From contig JBDKRG010000059.1 in the NCBI GenBank assembly GCA_039683515.1, positions 107,531-171,530 on the forward strand: 64,000 nucleotides of DNA, in the 5' to 3' direction. Below are positions 1-7,777 of the stretch, one piece after another (position 1 is the stretch's first letter; each line of letters opens with the position of its first letter). Both the position numbers and the translations under genes were made by a program. Under the pieces are notes generated by a model. It saw only the letters and a program-made list of their open reading frames with translations. It ran no database searches and had not been told where the DNA came from. This DNA comes from JAJFUE01 sp039683515. GTDB taxonomy: Bacteria; Sumerlaeota; Sumerlaeia; MVZB01.

Positions 1-270
1 AAACACCCGGCCACCGAGATCCCGCCGGCATATTGGGCGGACGCCATCAAAGAACTCAAGCCGATCCGGGTCTATACCCACCGGGTCAACATCGTCGTCG
101 TTCAGCGCGTCAATGAAGAGGTCGAGGAAGGCAAGTATATCTACATCCCGATTTCCTCGTACCTGCCCGAGAACGGCGTGGACGGGTTCACGGTGACGCC
201 CAACCCGCATCAGGGCAACACGTACCAGCTCGGCACCGGCGTCTTCGACTACAGCCGCCGCCTAAAATAA
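1..270 (+). CDS. C-terminal fragment of an unidentified protein
   Basis: An open frame runs from the window edge to a TAA at 268-270 and gives the last 89 residues of a protein. The segment is mixed alpha/beta in character, with a beta-rich stretch (VNIVVVQRVNEE, then YIYIPISSYLPEN) and a C-terminus ending GVFDYSRRLK. No family is recognised. The start lies upstream of the window, so domain content and length are unknown. Codon use matches the high-GC neighbours, and the frame stops just before a hexamer repeat tract, which supports a real coding end. Confidence 0.6.
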   Translation, partial: KHPATEIPPAYWADAIKELKPIRVYTHRVNIVVVQRVNEEVEEGKYIYIPISSYLPENGVDGFTVTPNPHQGNTYQLGTGVFDYSRRLK

Positions 271-302
271 GCCCCTATTTTTAATATTGAGGCACTCCTC
301 GC

Positions 303-360
303 ACTCGTGCTCGTGCTCGTGCGTCGTGCTCGTGCGTCGTGCTCGTGCTCGTAATCGTAA
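303..360. repeat. Two-phase hexamer repeat, copy 1
   Basis: Iterated CTCGTG units, interrupted twice by GCGTCGTG, run into CGTAATCGTAA. This is copy 1 of a family with the structure (GTGCTC)n then (GTAATC)n; the others are at 20088, 25266, 34957, 35066, 56782 and 63875. It lies between two converging genes. Confidence 0.85.
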
Positions 361-424
361 CCTGGCGCAGCCAGAACCAAATTGCCGTTCCTTAAGAACC
401 GCGTCAGCGGTTCCGAAATCATCG

Positions 425-468
425 GATTTTTTCCGTGTCCTCTGGATTTCTGTGACCTCTGTGTATCG
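425..468. repeat. CACAGAGGT-type short-unit repeat
   Basis: Imperfect ~9 bp units appear as CCGTGTCCTCTGGA followed by TTCTGTGACCTCTGTG. The complementary strand reads CACAGAGGTCACAGAAATCC. The repeat sits in the convergent intergenic space downstream of the glycosyltransferase gene and is one of several short-unit families in the window. Confidence 0.6.
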
Positions 469-504
469 AAAATCGAATCGCCCTGGTCCATCGCGCAGGA
501 CGCG

Positions 505-2361
505 CTACTTGACGTAAACCGACAAATCCTTCCCCTTCCAAGCCGCCGTCCACCCCGGTCCCGCGATTTTGTCGACGTTGCGATCCATCAGGTTCAGCAC
601 GACGAGCGCCTGGGCGTCGAACGGCTCGCGGCGCGGGATCAGGTTGCGGTCGCGGCCGTTGTCCTCGAGCATGTGCTCGATCCTCACCTGCCCCGCCTCG
701 GGCTCGCCCAGCATCGTCCAGACGGGGTACTCCCACGTGTCGCCGCCGAGAACGAGACCGACGCGCGCGATCCCTCGCTCGCGAATCACGTTCGTGACCG
801 CCTCGTACTGCCCGCGCCAGTCGGGCTGGGCGATGAACACGAGTTCGCCCGGCGGCGAGGCGAAGATGTTCGGTTTCCCGAAGAGCGGCCGGAAGTGGTT
901 CCAGCCGAGCCACCAGGTTGAGGCGGCGATGATCACGATCATCGCGCCCGCGGCAAGCCGGCGGAAGCGGGTCTCGCCCAGCATGAGGCCCGCCAGCGGC
1001 GACCACAGCACAAAGAGCGGCAACTGAAGGCGGCTGTGCCACGGCTGCCACTTCAGGTAGAAGCAGAAGATCAAGGCGCCGCAGATCGCCACGGCCGCCA
1101 CCGCCGCGCGGCCGCCCCGGGGGCGGGTTTTGACCAGCCAGGCGAGGCCGGCGAGGATCAGGATAAAATGCAGCGGGTTGCCGGCCTGGTCCTCGTTCGT
1201 GGAGAGCTTCAGGATCCGGAACCTGTCGCGGAGGAATGTGGTCGCGGGGTCGTCGGGATCGGCGCCGATCGCGCGGTGCGCCATGCGGACGGCGTTTTCG
1301 GTCTTCCGGTTCACGGACTCCCACGGCGTCGACAGGTGGATGGCGGCGTTGCGCATGAGGTTCGAGAGGATCGTGCGCGGCCCGTGGGTCTCGTTGTTGT
1401 AGGAGAAGAGGTTGGCCTGGTGCAGCTGGCCCGGGCCGAGCGGGTCCCCATAGCGGCCGTAATTGCGCGCCCAGTGGCCGGCGTTCAGAACCAGGACGAC
1501 CAGCGCGACGATCGCCAGCTGACGCAGGCGTTTTTCCCCGATAAACCGCGCCAGAATCCAGACGCCGAGCGGGGCCGCGAACAGCCAGGCCGTCCCCTTG
1601 GTCAGCAGCGCCAGGCCGAGGCAGGCGCCGATCATGACCGGCGAGGATCCCGGCTCGAGCAGCAGCGCCGCGAGGCAAACCAGCCAGAACGCGGTGACAT
1701 AATCGTTCTGCGTCGAGGTCGACTGGAGGATGCCCATCGGCAGGGTGGCGCAGAACACGGCGGCGGCGATCTGGCCGCGAACGGACGCGCCGAGCCGGCG
1801 CGCGATGCGCGAAACCACGATCGCCGAGCCGACCATCGCCGCCCACTGGACGAGGCTGACGAGCCGGTCGCCGCCGGCCAGGAGCTTCAGATGCAGGATC
1901 GTCATCTCGGCCCAGGGTGGCTGATACAGCTGGCGGTCGTTGCTGGTCGGGTAATGCGCGAGCGAGCGGTTCTGGATCCAGTGCGACACGCGCCCGAGGT
2001 GATACGTCATCGAGTCCCAGTTGTTGGGCGGGGCGATCAGATCGATGAACAGCGTGACAAACGCGATGCAGGCGATGGCCGCCAGGAGCGCTCCGGCGAA
2101 CGGGCAGGCGGGCCGTTGCGCCGGCGCGACCGGCTTCCACGCGCGGATGGCGAAACCGGCGGCGGCGATCGCGGCAACGGCCCAGACGGCGAGGATCGGG
2201 AAGAGCGCGAGGGCGTGGAGGCCGCTCAGCGCCTCGGACGCGATCACGACGCAGACGGCGACGGCGGCCGCCGCGCGGATGAGCGCCATGCGCACATCCC
2301 CGGACCGGCCGAAAGCCAGCCACAGCATGGCGAAAACGAGGAACGGGATGAAACCAGGCAT
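505..2361 (-). CDS. GT39/GT83-like polytopic membrane glycosyltransferase
   Basis: This 618-residue protein has many hydrophobic segments spread along its length and fits the dolichyl-phosphate-mannose mannosyltransferase (PMT/GT39, ArnT-like) superfamily. The first large loop, about residues 115-150, carries NNWDSMTYHLGRV, which matches the acidic loop after TM1 where this fold places its catalytic Asp. The family moves a sugar from a polyprenyl-phosphate donor to a lipid, glycan or protein on the outer face of the inner membrane; the acceptor cannot be told here. The C-terminal ~120 residues form a soluble domain. No strong ribosome site precedes the ATG at 2361. Confidence 0.75.
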   Translation of the reverse strand: MPGFIPFLVFAMLWLAFGRSGDVRMALIRAAAAVAVCVVIASEALSGLHALALFPILAVWAVAAIAAAGFAIRAWKPVAPAQRPACPFAGALLAAIACIAFVTLFIDLIAPPNNWDSMTYHLGRVSHWIQNRSLAHYPTSNDRQLYQPPWAEMTILHLKLLAGGDRLVSLVQWAAMVGSAIVVSRIARRLGASVRGQIAAAVFCATLPMGILQSTSTQNDYVTAFWLVCLAALLLEPGSSPVMIGACLGLALLTKGTAWLFAAPLGVWILARFIGEKRLRQLAIVALVVLVLNAGHWARNYGRYGDPLGPGQLHQANLFSYNNETHGPRTILSNLMRNAAIHLSTPWESVNRKTENAVRMAHRAIGADPDDPATTFLRDRFRILKLSTNEDQAGNPLHFILILAGLAWLVKTRPRGGRAAVAAVAICGALIFCFYLKWQPWHSRLQLPLFVLWSPLAGLMLGETRFRRLAAGAMIVIIAASTWWLGWNHFRPLFGKPNIFASPPGELVFIAQPDWRGQYEAVTNVIRERGIARVGLVLGGDTWEYPVWTMLGEPEAGQVRIEHMLEDNGRDRNLIPRREPFDAQALVVLNLMDRNVDKIAGPGWTAAWKGKDLSVYVK

Positions 2362-2420
2362 CAGTTCACAAATTTCAATGATCGATCCGATCCATCGGTT
2401 CGAGTTGTGTTAAGCCCCAA

Positions 2421-2480
2421 ATCGCATTCCGCATTCGTCTTGCAACAATCCGCAATCCGCAATCCGAAATCCGCAATCCT
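2421..2480. repeat. CCGCAAT heptamer repeat, copy 1
   Basis: Tandem 7 bp units of type CCGCAAT (CGCATTC, CGCAATC, CGAAATC, CGCAATC) fill the gap between two minus-strand genes. A second array of the same unit lies at 32554-32599. Confidence 0.75.
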
Positions 2481-3318
2481 AAAGCGCGAGTCCCCAGAGG
2501 CCGACGGTGATGCCGGCGCCGAGCATCTCGCCGAAGAGGATCAGCAGCGCGATCGGGATGAACTGGATCGCGCCCTGGCGCCGGCGATGCTCGCGCACGC
2601 TCGCCTGCGCGAGCATCCCGTACATGAACGGCAGGATGAGGCCCAGCATGACCCGCGCCAGCAGGGTGGCGATCGTCTCGTTGCGCAGCGAGCCGATCAT
2701 GGCGCGCATGCCGAGGGGCATGTAGACCACGCCGGTCACGATCGAAAACAGGATGAAGACGGCGCGCAGGGCCACGCCGATGCACACGAACCGGCCAGCG
2801 CGCAGGATGCCCTCGTCCCCCTTCTCCTTCTTCCAACACGCAAGCTCGTTGAGGCCGAGCATCGCGGCGTGCATCAGGATCGCGCCGCAAAGCAGCCCGC
2901 CGCCGATGGAGAAAAAGATCGCCGGCCGGGGCAGCAGGACGCGCTCGGGCCAGCCGGGATATTTCTGCACGAAAAACAGGCTCAGCGCCCAGGCGGCCGC
3001 CGCGCTCAGGCCGAGCTGAAACAGCAACGTGCCGCCGCGCAGGATGCCGTGCCGGCCGGGATGGCCGCTCATGCTGCGCGCCACGACCGCCGACCACGCC
3101 AGCCCGCACCCCGCGCCGATGGCGAGGATCAAGGACTTCTCGAACGGCGCGATCGCGCGCCACGCGTGCATCAGGAGCGACATGGCTGCGACCGTCACGA
3201 GCGCGAAGAGGCCGCCGACGACGGCGCCCGGCCGCTGCTCGTCGCGCCTGAGCGCGAAACTGAACAGGGCTCCGCCGAGCGCGATTTCGAACAGGAAGAT
3301 CGAGAGGGCGATACGCAT
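2479..3318 (-). CDS. Polytopic membrane protein of unknown function
   Basis: The 279-residue product has about seven to eight hydrophobic segments with short loops and a charged loop around WKKEKGDEG. No catalytic motif or named family is recognised. The ATG at 3318 (MRIALSIFLFEIALG) puts a transmembrane helix at the very N-terminus and is preferred over a TTG 48 bases upstream; neither has a clear Shine-Dalgarno. The gene diverges from the peptidase gene at 3456 and lies 118 bp upstream of the glycosyltransferase, with the heptamer repeat between. Co-transcription with the glycosyltransferase is possible but not shown. Confidence 0.65.
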   Translation of the reverse strand: MRIALSIFLFEIALGGALFSFALRRDEQRPGAVVGGLFALVTVAAMSLLMHAWRAIAPFEKSLILAIGAGCGLAWSAVVARSMSGHPGRHGILRGGTLLFQLGLSAAAAWALSLFFVQKYPGWPERVLLPRPAIFFSIGGGLLCGAILMHAAMLGLNELACWKKEKGDEGILRAGRFVCIGVALRAVFILFSIVTGVVYMPLGMRAMIGSLRNETIATLLARVMLGLILPFMYGMLAQASVREHRRRQGAIQFIPIALLILFGEMLGAGITVGLWGLAL

Positions 3319-3455
3319 GGAACCGGCGACTCGTGGGGTAAAGGGGGGCTGGACAGCGGCGGACAACGCCCCCAGTCATGATAATGAAAAAATCGGCCGG
3401 CGCGAGGAGAATTATGGGAATGATGGGAAGCATCGGGAAGAAACGATGTGCTAGG

Positions 3456-4331
3456 ATGCATCCCATGGACCCGGCCGGCCAGATCCAGCTTGCGCCCGAC
3501 GATGCGGCCCAGCCGTGGTCGAAAAACCTGCTTTCGGTCTGCGTGGAGGCGCTGGGGCTCGTGCAGAAACGCTCCGGGCTCGCGCTCACGGGGCCGCTGC
3601 GCGTCCTCACACGGGCCGACGAACGGCAACTGCGGCAGTATCTCGGGGCCGACATCGCGCACGTCGTCGCGGTCGCGATCCCGGCGCGGCGCGAGATCGT
3701 GATCGTGCGCGCCGCCCTCTTCGCGCAGTCGCCCGAGGAACAGCTCCAGACGCTCGTCCACGAGATGACGCACCTCGTCATCGCCCAGAACATCCCCGGC
3801 CGGCTCCCCGCATGGCTCGAGGAAGGGCTGTGCATGATCTTCGCCAACCAGCAGGGCCTCGGCTTCACGTGGCGGCTGACGGTGGCCGGCTCGCTCGGCG
3901 GCGTGCTGCCGATCGAAGAGCTCGAGAAGACGCTCCTCATCGGCGGCGACCTCCAGTCGCTCGCCTATGCGCAAAGCCTGTCGATGACGCAGTTCCTCGT
4001 CCGGCGCACGCTCGCCGAGGAAGGCCGGGGAGGGGACTCCCCCGCCGAGTTCATGCGGCTGCTGGCCGACCCGGCCGAAGGGCCCCGGATGCTCGGGGCG
4101 ATGGCGAACCGGAACTGGGCGGCCTCGCTCGACCGGCAGTGGCGCGGCGAGCACCGCTCGGTCTGGAACTGGATCGCGATCCTCACCGGCTCGTCGGTGC
4201 TGTGGGTGATCACGACGCTGCTGTTCCTCGTCGCGTGGTGGCGCAAGCGCAGGATGAGCGAACTCGCCCGCGAGAAAATGGACGACGACGAGGATCCGGT
4301 ATACAGCGAAGATGAATTTGACGAGCGGTGA
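3456..4331 (+). CDS. Membrane-anchored gluzincin-type metallopeptidase (peptidase MA-like)
   Basis: The protein has ~291 residues. A central zincin motif, LVHEMTH, is followed by PAWLEEGL, giving the HExxH plus downstream Glu arrangement of gluzincins such as the peptidase MA family. A single hydrophobic helix (WIAILTGSSVLWVITTLLF) near the C-terminus precedes a basic then acidic tail (KMDDDEDPVYSEDEF). The absence of a signal peptide and the position of the basic residues suggest a C-tail anchor with a cytoplasmic acidic end, although the topology could be reversed. ATG codons at 3456 and 3465 are both plausible, with AGG just upstream. The substrate is unknown. Confidence 0.7.
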   Translation: MHPMDPAGQIQLAPDDAAQPWSKNLLSVCVEALGLVQKRSGLALTGPLRVLTRADERQLRQYLGADIAHVVAVAIPARREIVIVRAALFAQSPEEQLQTLVHEMTHLVIAQNIPGRLPAWLEEGLCMIFANQQGLGFTWRLTVAGSLGGVLPIEELEKTLLIGGDLQSLAYAQSLSMTQFLVRRTLAEEGRGGDSPAEFMRLLADPAEGPRMLGAMANRNWAASLDRQWRGEHRSVWNWIAILTGSSVLWVITTLLFLVAWWRKRRMSELAREKMDDDEDPVYSEDEFDER

Positions 4332-4574
4332 GCGAGAGGCGGGATGGCGACGGCCTGACTGGAAGTGACATGATTTTACGGGCGGTCCCGCCGGCGGGCG
4401 TTTTATGGATGCCGCTTCGCGCCGAATTGACATACTGACGGGACGTTATCTAATTCGCTTATTTTACTTTCACAAAAGCATCAAAGATTCAGCCAAATCA
4501 ACGAAATAGCCTTGCGTCAAAGCGGCCGATTCACCAAGATAGCAACATGCAATAAGCATCGGGAGGAGTGCCCC

Positions 4575-7500
4575 GTGGCCGACTTGCAACGTGCTGTTGT
4601 TTTTCCAATCCTGATCCCGCTCGGGACGACCGCCCCGAGTTCACGCCGGACGTTCGCAACCTATACGCTGATCGCGATCAGTTTCTTTGTTTTTCTAGCA
4701 GGTTTCAGATCCGCTCTCGTCAGCCAGGCGCTCGCGTTCTACACGAACGACGACTGGTATCGATACCTGACCTATGCGTTCGTGCACGAGTCGTCGTGGT
4801 CGGGACTGGCGCACCTGTGCATGAACATGTTCTTCCTGTGGATTTTCGGCAGCCCGCTCGAGACGCGGATGGGCTGGTGGCGCTTCATCCTGCTCTACCT
4901 GGCGTGCGCGGCGGCGGGGGCGGCGGTGTGGGACCTGTTCCAATCGCTGCCCAACGTCAAGCTGATCGGCTCGTCGGGGGCGGTGTGGGGGTTGATCGGC
5001 TCGTATCTCATCCTGTGGCCGTTTTCGTCGGTCATCTGCTACTTCGTCCTGACGGCCCTCTTCTTCCCCTTTTACGCGACGACCTACCACGCGCTGGCCG
5101 TTTTCTTCCCGATCGTCTATTACGTCCTGGCCGGGCTGATTTACTTCATGGCGTGGAGGTTCGACATCAAGCTGCCGTTCGGGCCCGTCGCCTGGCTGGC
5201 GCACCTGGGCGGCATCGCGGCCGGCCTGGGCCTGACGGCGGCGTTCTACGGGTTCCACGGCTTCACCATCGAGGCCGACGAGGAGGAGTCGCTCCAGAGG
5301 AAGCTCCAGCTCCGGATCGACCGGCAGAGGCTCGGGTTCGCCCCCGACGGCCCCAAGGTCGACGTTGCCGAGCCGCGGCCGGTCAAGCCGATGTCGGCCA
5401 GGCTGATGCCGCTGCATGAGGCGGTCGTCAACGGCGACCGCGAGCGCGCCGTCAAGCTCTGGCACGAGCTGCTCAAGCCGGCGGAGGGGGCCTCCCTCCT
5501 GCCCGGGCCGCAGATGGACCTGGCGCGCATCCTGATCCGCGAGGGCGAAACCGGCGAGGCGACCGAGGCGCTCGAACGGCTCGTCAAGGCGCATCCGGAG
5601 TGCGAACTGGCGACGATGGCGCGGTTCGAGCTGGCCACCCTGCTGGTCGATGCCGCCGAATTTGCCCGGGCCGCCGCGTTCCTGCGCCAAATCGAGTCCA
5701 ACGCGCCGCTCGACCTGAGCCGGGAGATCAAGCAGCTTCGGCGCCGGATACCGGACCCGTTTCTGGAAGAGCCGGCCGCCCCCCGGGCCTCGACGGAGCT
5801 GTTCGAACCCGGGTCGGAGGAGACCCCCGGCTCCCCGACGATCGACGATTTCATCCGCGCCGCGGGGGGTGGGCCTTCCCGCAGCGCCGACAGCCTGTTC
5901 GGCAACCCCGAAGACACCGACGCGTTCAAGATGCAGGTCGGCAAGGACGCACCGCCCCAATCCAGGCACCGCCTGGACCAGACGACGCCGCCCATTTTCC
6001 TCGACGCCGAGGAGAAGAAGGCCAACGAGCTGTTCGGCGACCCGAACGATACCGACGCGTTCAAGATGAACACCGGCAAGGAGATCCCGCTCCAGCCCGG
6101 CCTGATCCACGAGGACACCACGCCGCCGGCGATGCTCGAGGCGGAGGAGGCGCGCGCCAAGGACCTGTTCGGCGACCCCGAGGACACCGGCTCGTTCCAG
6201 ATGAACGTCAAGCCGGATGCGCCCAGGTCCGTGCCGCTGACCCGGGACCAAACAGACCCGCCGATCCTGTTCGATACCGATCCGGGCGAGGCGGCGCCCC
6301 CGCCCGATCCGCGCCCGGCCCGCGGGAGCGAGCCGCTCGAAGCCGCCGGCGAACTGTTCGGCAACCCCGAGGACACCGGGGCGTTCGAGATGAACATGAA
6401 GCCGGATGCGCCGAGGCTCAAGCCGCTCACCAGGGACGACACCCGGCCGCCGATCATGCTCGATACCAACCCGGACGAGGCGGCGCCCCCGCCCGATCCG
6501 CGCCCGGCCCGCGGGAGCGAGCCGGACCAACCGGCGCCCTCGCCCGAGCCGCTGGCGCCGATCTTCCTCGACGACGACGATTTGCTCAGCGTCCCGCCCC
6601 CGGAGGAGAAGGCGGCCGAGCCGTCACCGAAGCCGTGGGAGCCGAGACCGGCGCAGCCCGAGCCGGCCGCGCCCGAGCCGAAACCGCGGCCGGAAAAATT
6701 CATTTTCCGCTCGTCGATCCTGCCCAAGCACGAGATCAAGCAGCCGCTGGCGCCGGTGCAGTCGAGCATCAACCTGGAGCCGCTCGACATCCAGCTGGAA
6801 CGGCTCAAGACCTCGATCACGCCGGCGAGCGGCCCCAGCCCCGAGGTCTTCATCGGCGACATCACGAATTTCAGCCCGCAGCCGGAGACGAGCGACACGC
6901 ACGACAAGCGCCTCGTCCTGCGGCGTGGGGTGAAGTACGCGGCGATCCTGACGCCGGGCTGCCCGGTCGACATCCCGCTGGTGTGCGCGGCCATCGCGCC
7001 CGTGCTGGGGCTCAGCCCCGACGGGACGCACCACGCGCTGCTGCGCCGGCGCGGGATCCTCGCCGAGGATCTGACCGCGTCCGAGGCCGAGGCGCTCGCC
7101 AAGGACCTCAGCGCCAACGGCCAGTCGGTCTCGGTCGTGGCGTGCGACGACCAGCTCGAGTTCGGACCGCCGCAGGACGTCCTGACCTACAGCGACGAGG
7201 GGGCGTCGGCGCGGTTCTCGATTTCCAACGAGGCCCTGACCTGCCGCTGGAGCCAGGCCGTATTCTTCGCCGCCGGGCTCGTGCGGCTCGACCCGACGGC
7301 GCCCGGCCGCGCGCTGATCGACCTGTTCTTCGCGCAGCCGCGCGCGCACCTGCGGATCTGGGAAAACACGTTCGTCTACCCCGACCGTGTCGTCGTCGCG
7401 GCCAAAGGGATGGAAAACCAGCGCCAGAGCGATTCCGACCACGGCTTCCTGCGCCGCGAATGGTGCTTCCGCTCGATGGCGGCCGAGATCGACACCCACG

Positions 7501-7661
7501 GCCGCAACGCCGTCCGCACGCGCAGCTTCAGCTCGTGGCTCGACCTGGCGACGCCGCTGCCGACGGCCCATTTCTGGAGCCTGATCGAATACGAAAACTT
7601 CCTGCGCTGGCACCTGATGGCCTACCACGTGCCCAAGAAGAAGTTCGAGGCGAAGAAATAA
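4575..7661 (+). CDS. Rhomboid-family membrane protease with TPR-like segment and tandem-repeat tail
   Basis: The GTG at 4575 is chosen because GGGAGGAG lies seven bases upstream. The product is ~1028 residues. The first ~260 form a rhomboid domain with six to seven helices: HLCMNMFFLWIFG (the H-x-x-x-N region), LIGSSGAVWG with the GxSG serine, and WLAHLGGIAAG with the catalytic His. Next come TPR-like helices of about 130 residues. A low-complexity acidic/proline region then carries four copies of LFGxPxDTxxFxM, spaced 45, 45 and 63 residues (codons at 5895, 6030, 6165, 6354). A folded C-terminal ~230 residues is unrecognised. Intramembrane proteolysis is expected; the large cytosolic tail is unusual. 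Confidence 0.85.
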   Translation: MADLQRAVVFPILIPLGTTAPSSRRTFATYTLIAISFFVFLAGFRSALVSQALAFYTNDDWYRYLTYAFVHESSWSGLAHLCMNMFFLWIFGSPLETRMGWWRFILLYLACAAAGAAVWDLFQSLPNVKLIGSSGAVWGLIGSYLILWPFSSVICYFVLTALFFPFYATTYHALAVFFPIVYYVLAGLIYFMAWRFDIKLPFGPVAWLAHLGGIAAGLGLTAAFYGFHGFTIEADEEESLQRKLQLRIDRQRLGFAPDGPKVDVAEPRPVKPMSARLMPLHEAVVNGDRERAVKLWHELLKPAEGASLLPGPQMDLARILIREGETGEATEALERLVKAHPECELATMARFELATLLVDAAEFARAAAFLRQIESNAPLDLSREIKQLRRRIPDPFLEEPAAPRASTELFEPGSEETPGSPTIDDFIRAAGGGPSRSADSLFGNPEDTDAFKMQVGKDAPPQSRHRLDQTTPPIFLDAEEKKANELFGDPNDTDAFKMNTGKEIPLQPGLIHEDTTPPAMLEAEEARAKDLFGDPEDTGSFQMNVKPDAPRSVPLTRDQTDPPILFDTDPGEAAPPPDPRPARGSEPLEAAGELFGNPEDTGAFEMNMKPDAPRLKPLTRDDTRPPIMLDTNPDEAAPPPDPRPARGSEPDQPAPSPEPLAPIFLDDDDLLSVPPPEEKAAEPSPKPWEPRPAQPEPAAPEPKPRPEKFIFRSSILPKHEIKQPLAPVQSSINLEPLDIQLERLKTSITPASGPSPEVFIGDITNFSPQPETSDTHDKRLVLRRGVKYAAILTPGCPVDIPLVCAAIAPVLGLSPDGTHHALLRRRGILAEDLTASEAEALAKDLSANGQSVSVVACDDQLEFGPPQDVLTYSDEGASARFSISNEALTCRWSQAVFFAAGLVRLDPTAPGRALIDLFFAQPRAHLRIWENTFVYPDRVVVAAKGMENQRQSDSDHGFLRREWCFRSMAAEIDTHGRNAVRTRSFSSWLDLATPLPTAHFWSLIEYENFLRWHLMAYHVPKKKFEAKK
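5895..6530 (+). repeat. Intragenic tandem repeats coding LFGxPxDT units
   Basis: Four coding repeats start at 5895, 6030, 6165 and 6354. Each unit is LFGxPxDTxxFxM, a variable spacer, a D-x-T-x-PP motif, then an acidic stretch. Units 3 and 4 have gained an 18-residue insert (DPRPARGSEP type), so the period changes from 135 to 189 bp. DNA identity between the last two units is high, pointing to recent duplication. Confidence 0.85.
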
Positions 7662-7674
7662 ACCGTAAAATCCA

Positions 7675-7707
7675 AAATCCGAATTTCGATATTCGAATTT
7701 CGGATTT
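7675..7707. repeat. AT-rich inverted repeat between rhomboid gene and dnaK
   Basis: Arms AAATCCGAA and TTCGGATTT flank a core of TTCGA/TCGAA steps. The tract is built from TTCGAATTT-like units also seen at 11050-11130 and 14925-14955, so it is probably another intergenic repeat family rather than a dedicated operator. Confidence 0.5.
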
Positions 7708-7777
7708 CCCCCCTAAATCTCCGCGCGCCATCGGCCGATACCTGAAATGAGGCTGTATCCCTCGGCTGAGGAGCGCC

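Noticed and set aside
1036..3381. 781-codon plus-strand frame across two membrane-protein genes
   Set aside because: It reads through the heptamer repeat, is low complexity and opposes two plausible genes.
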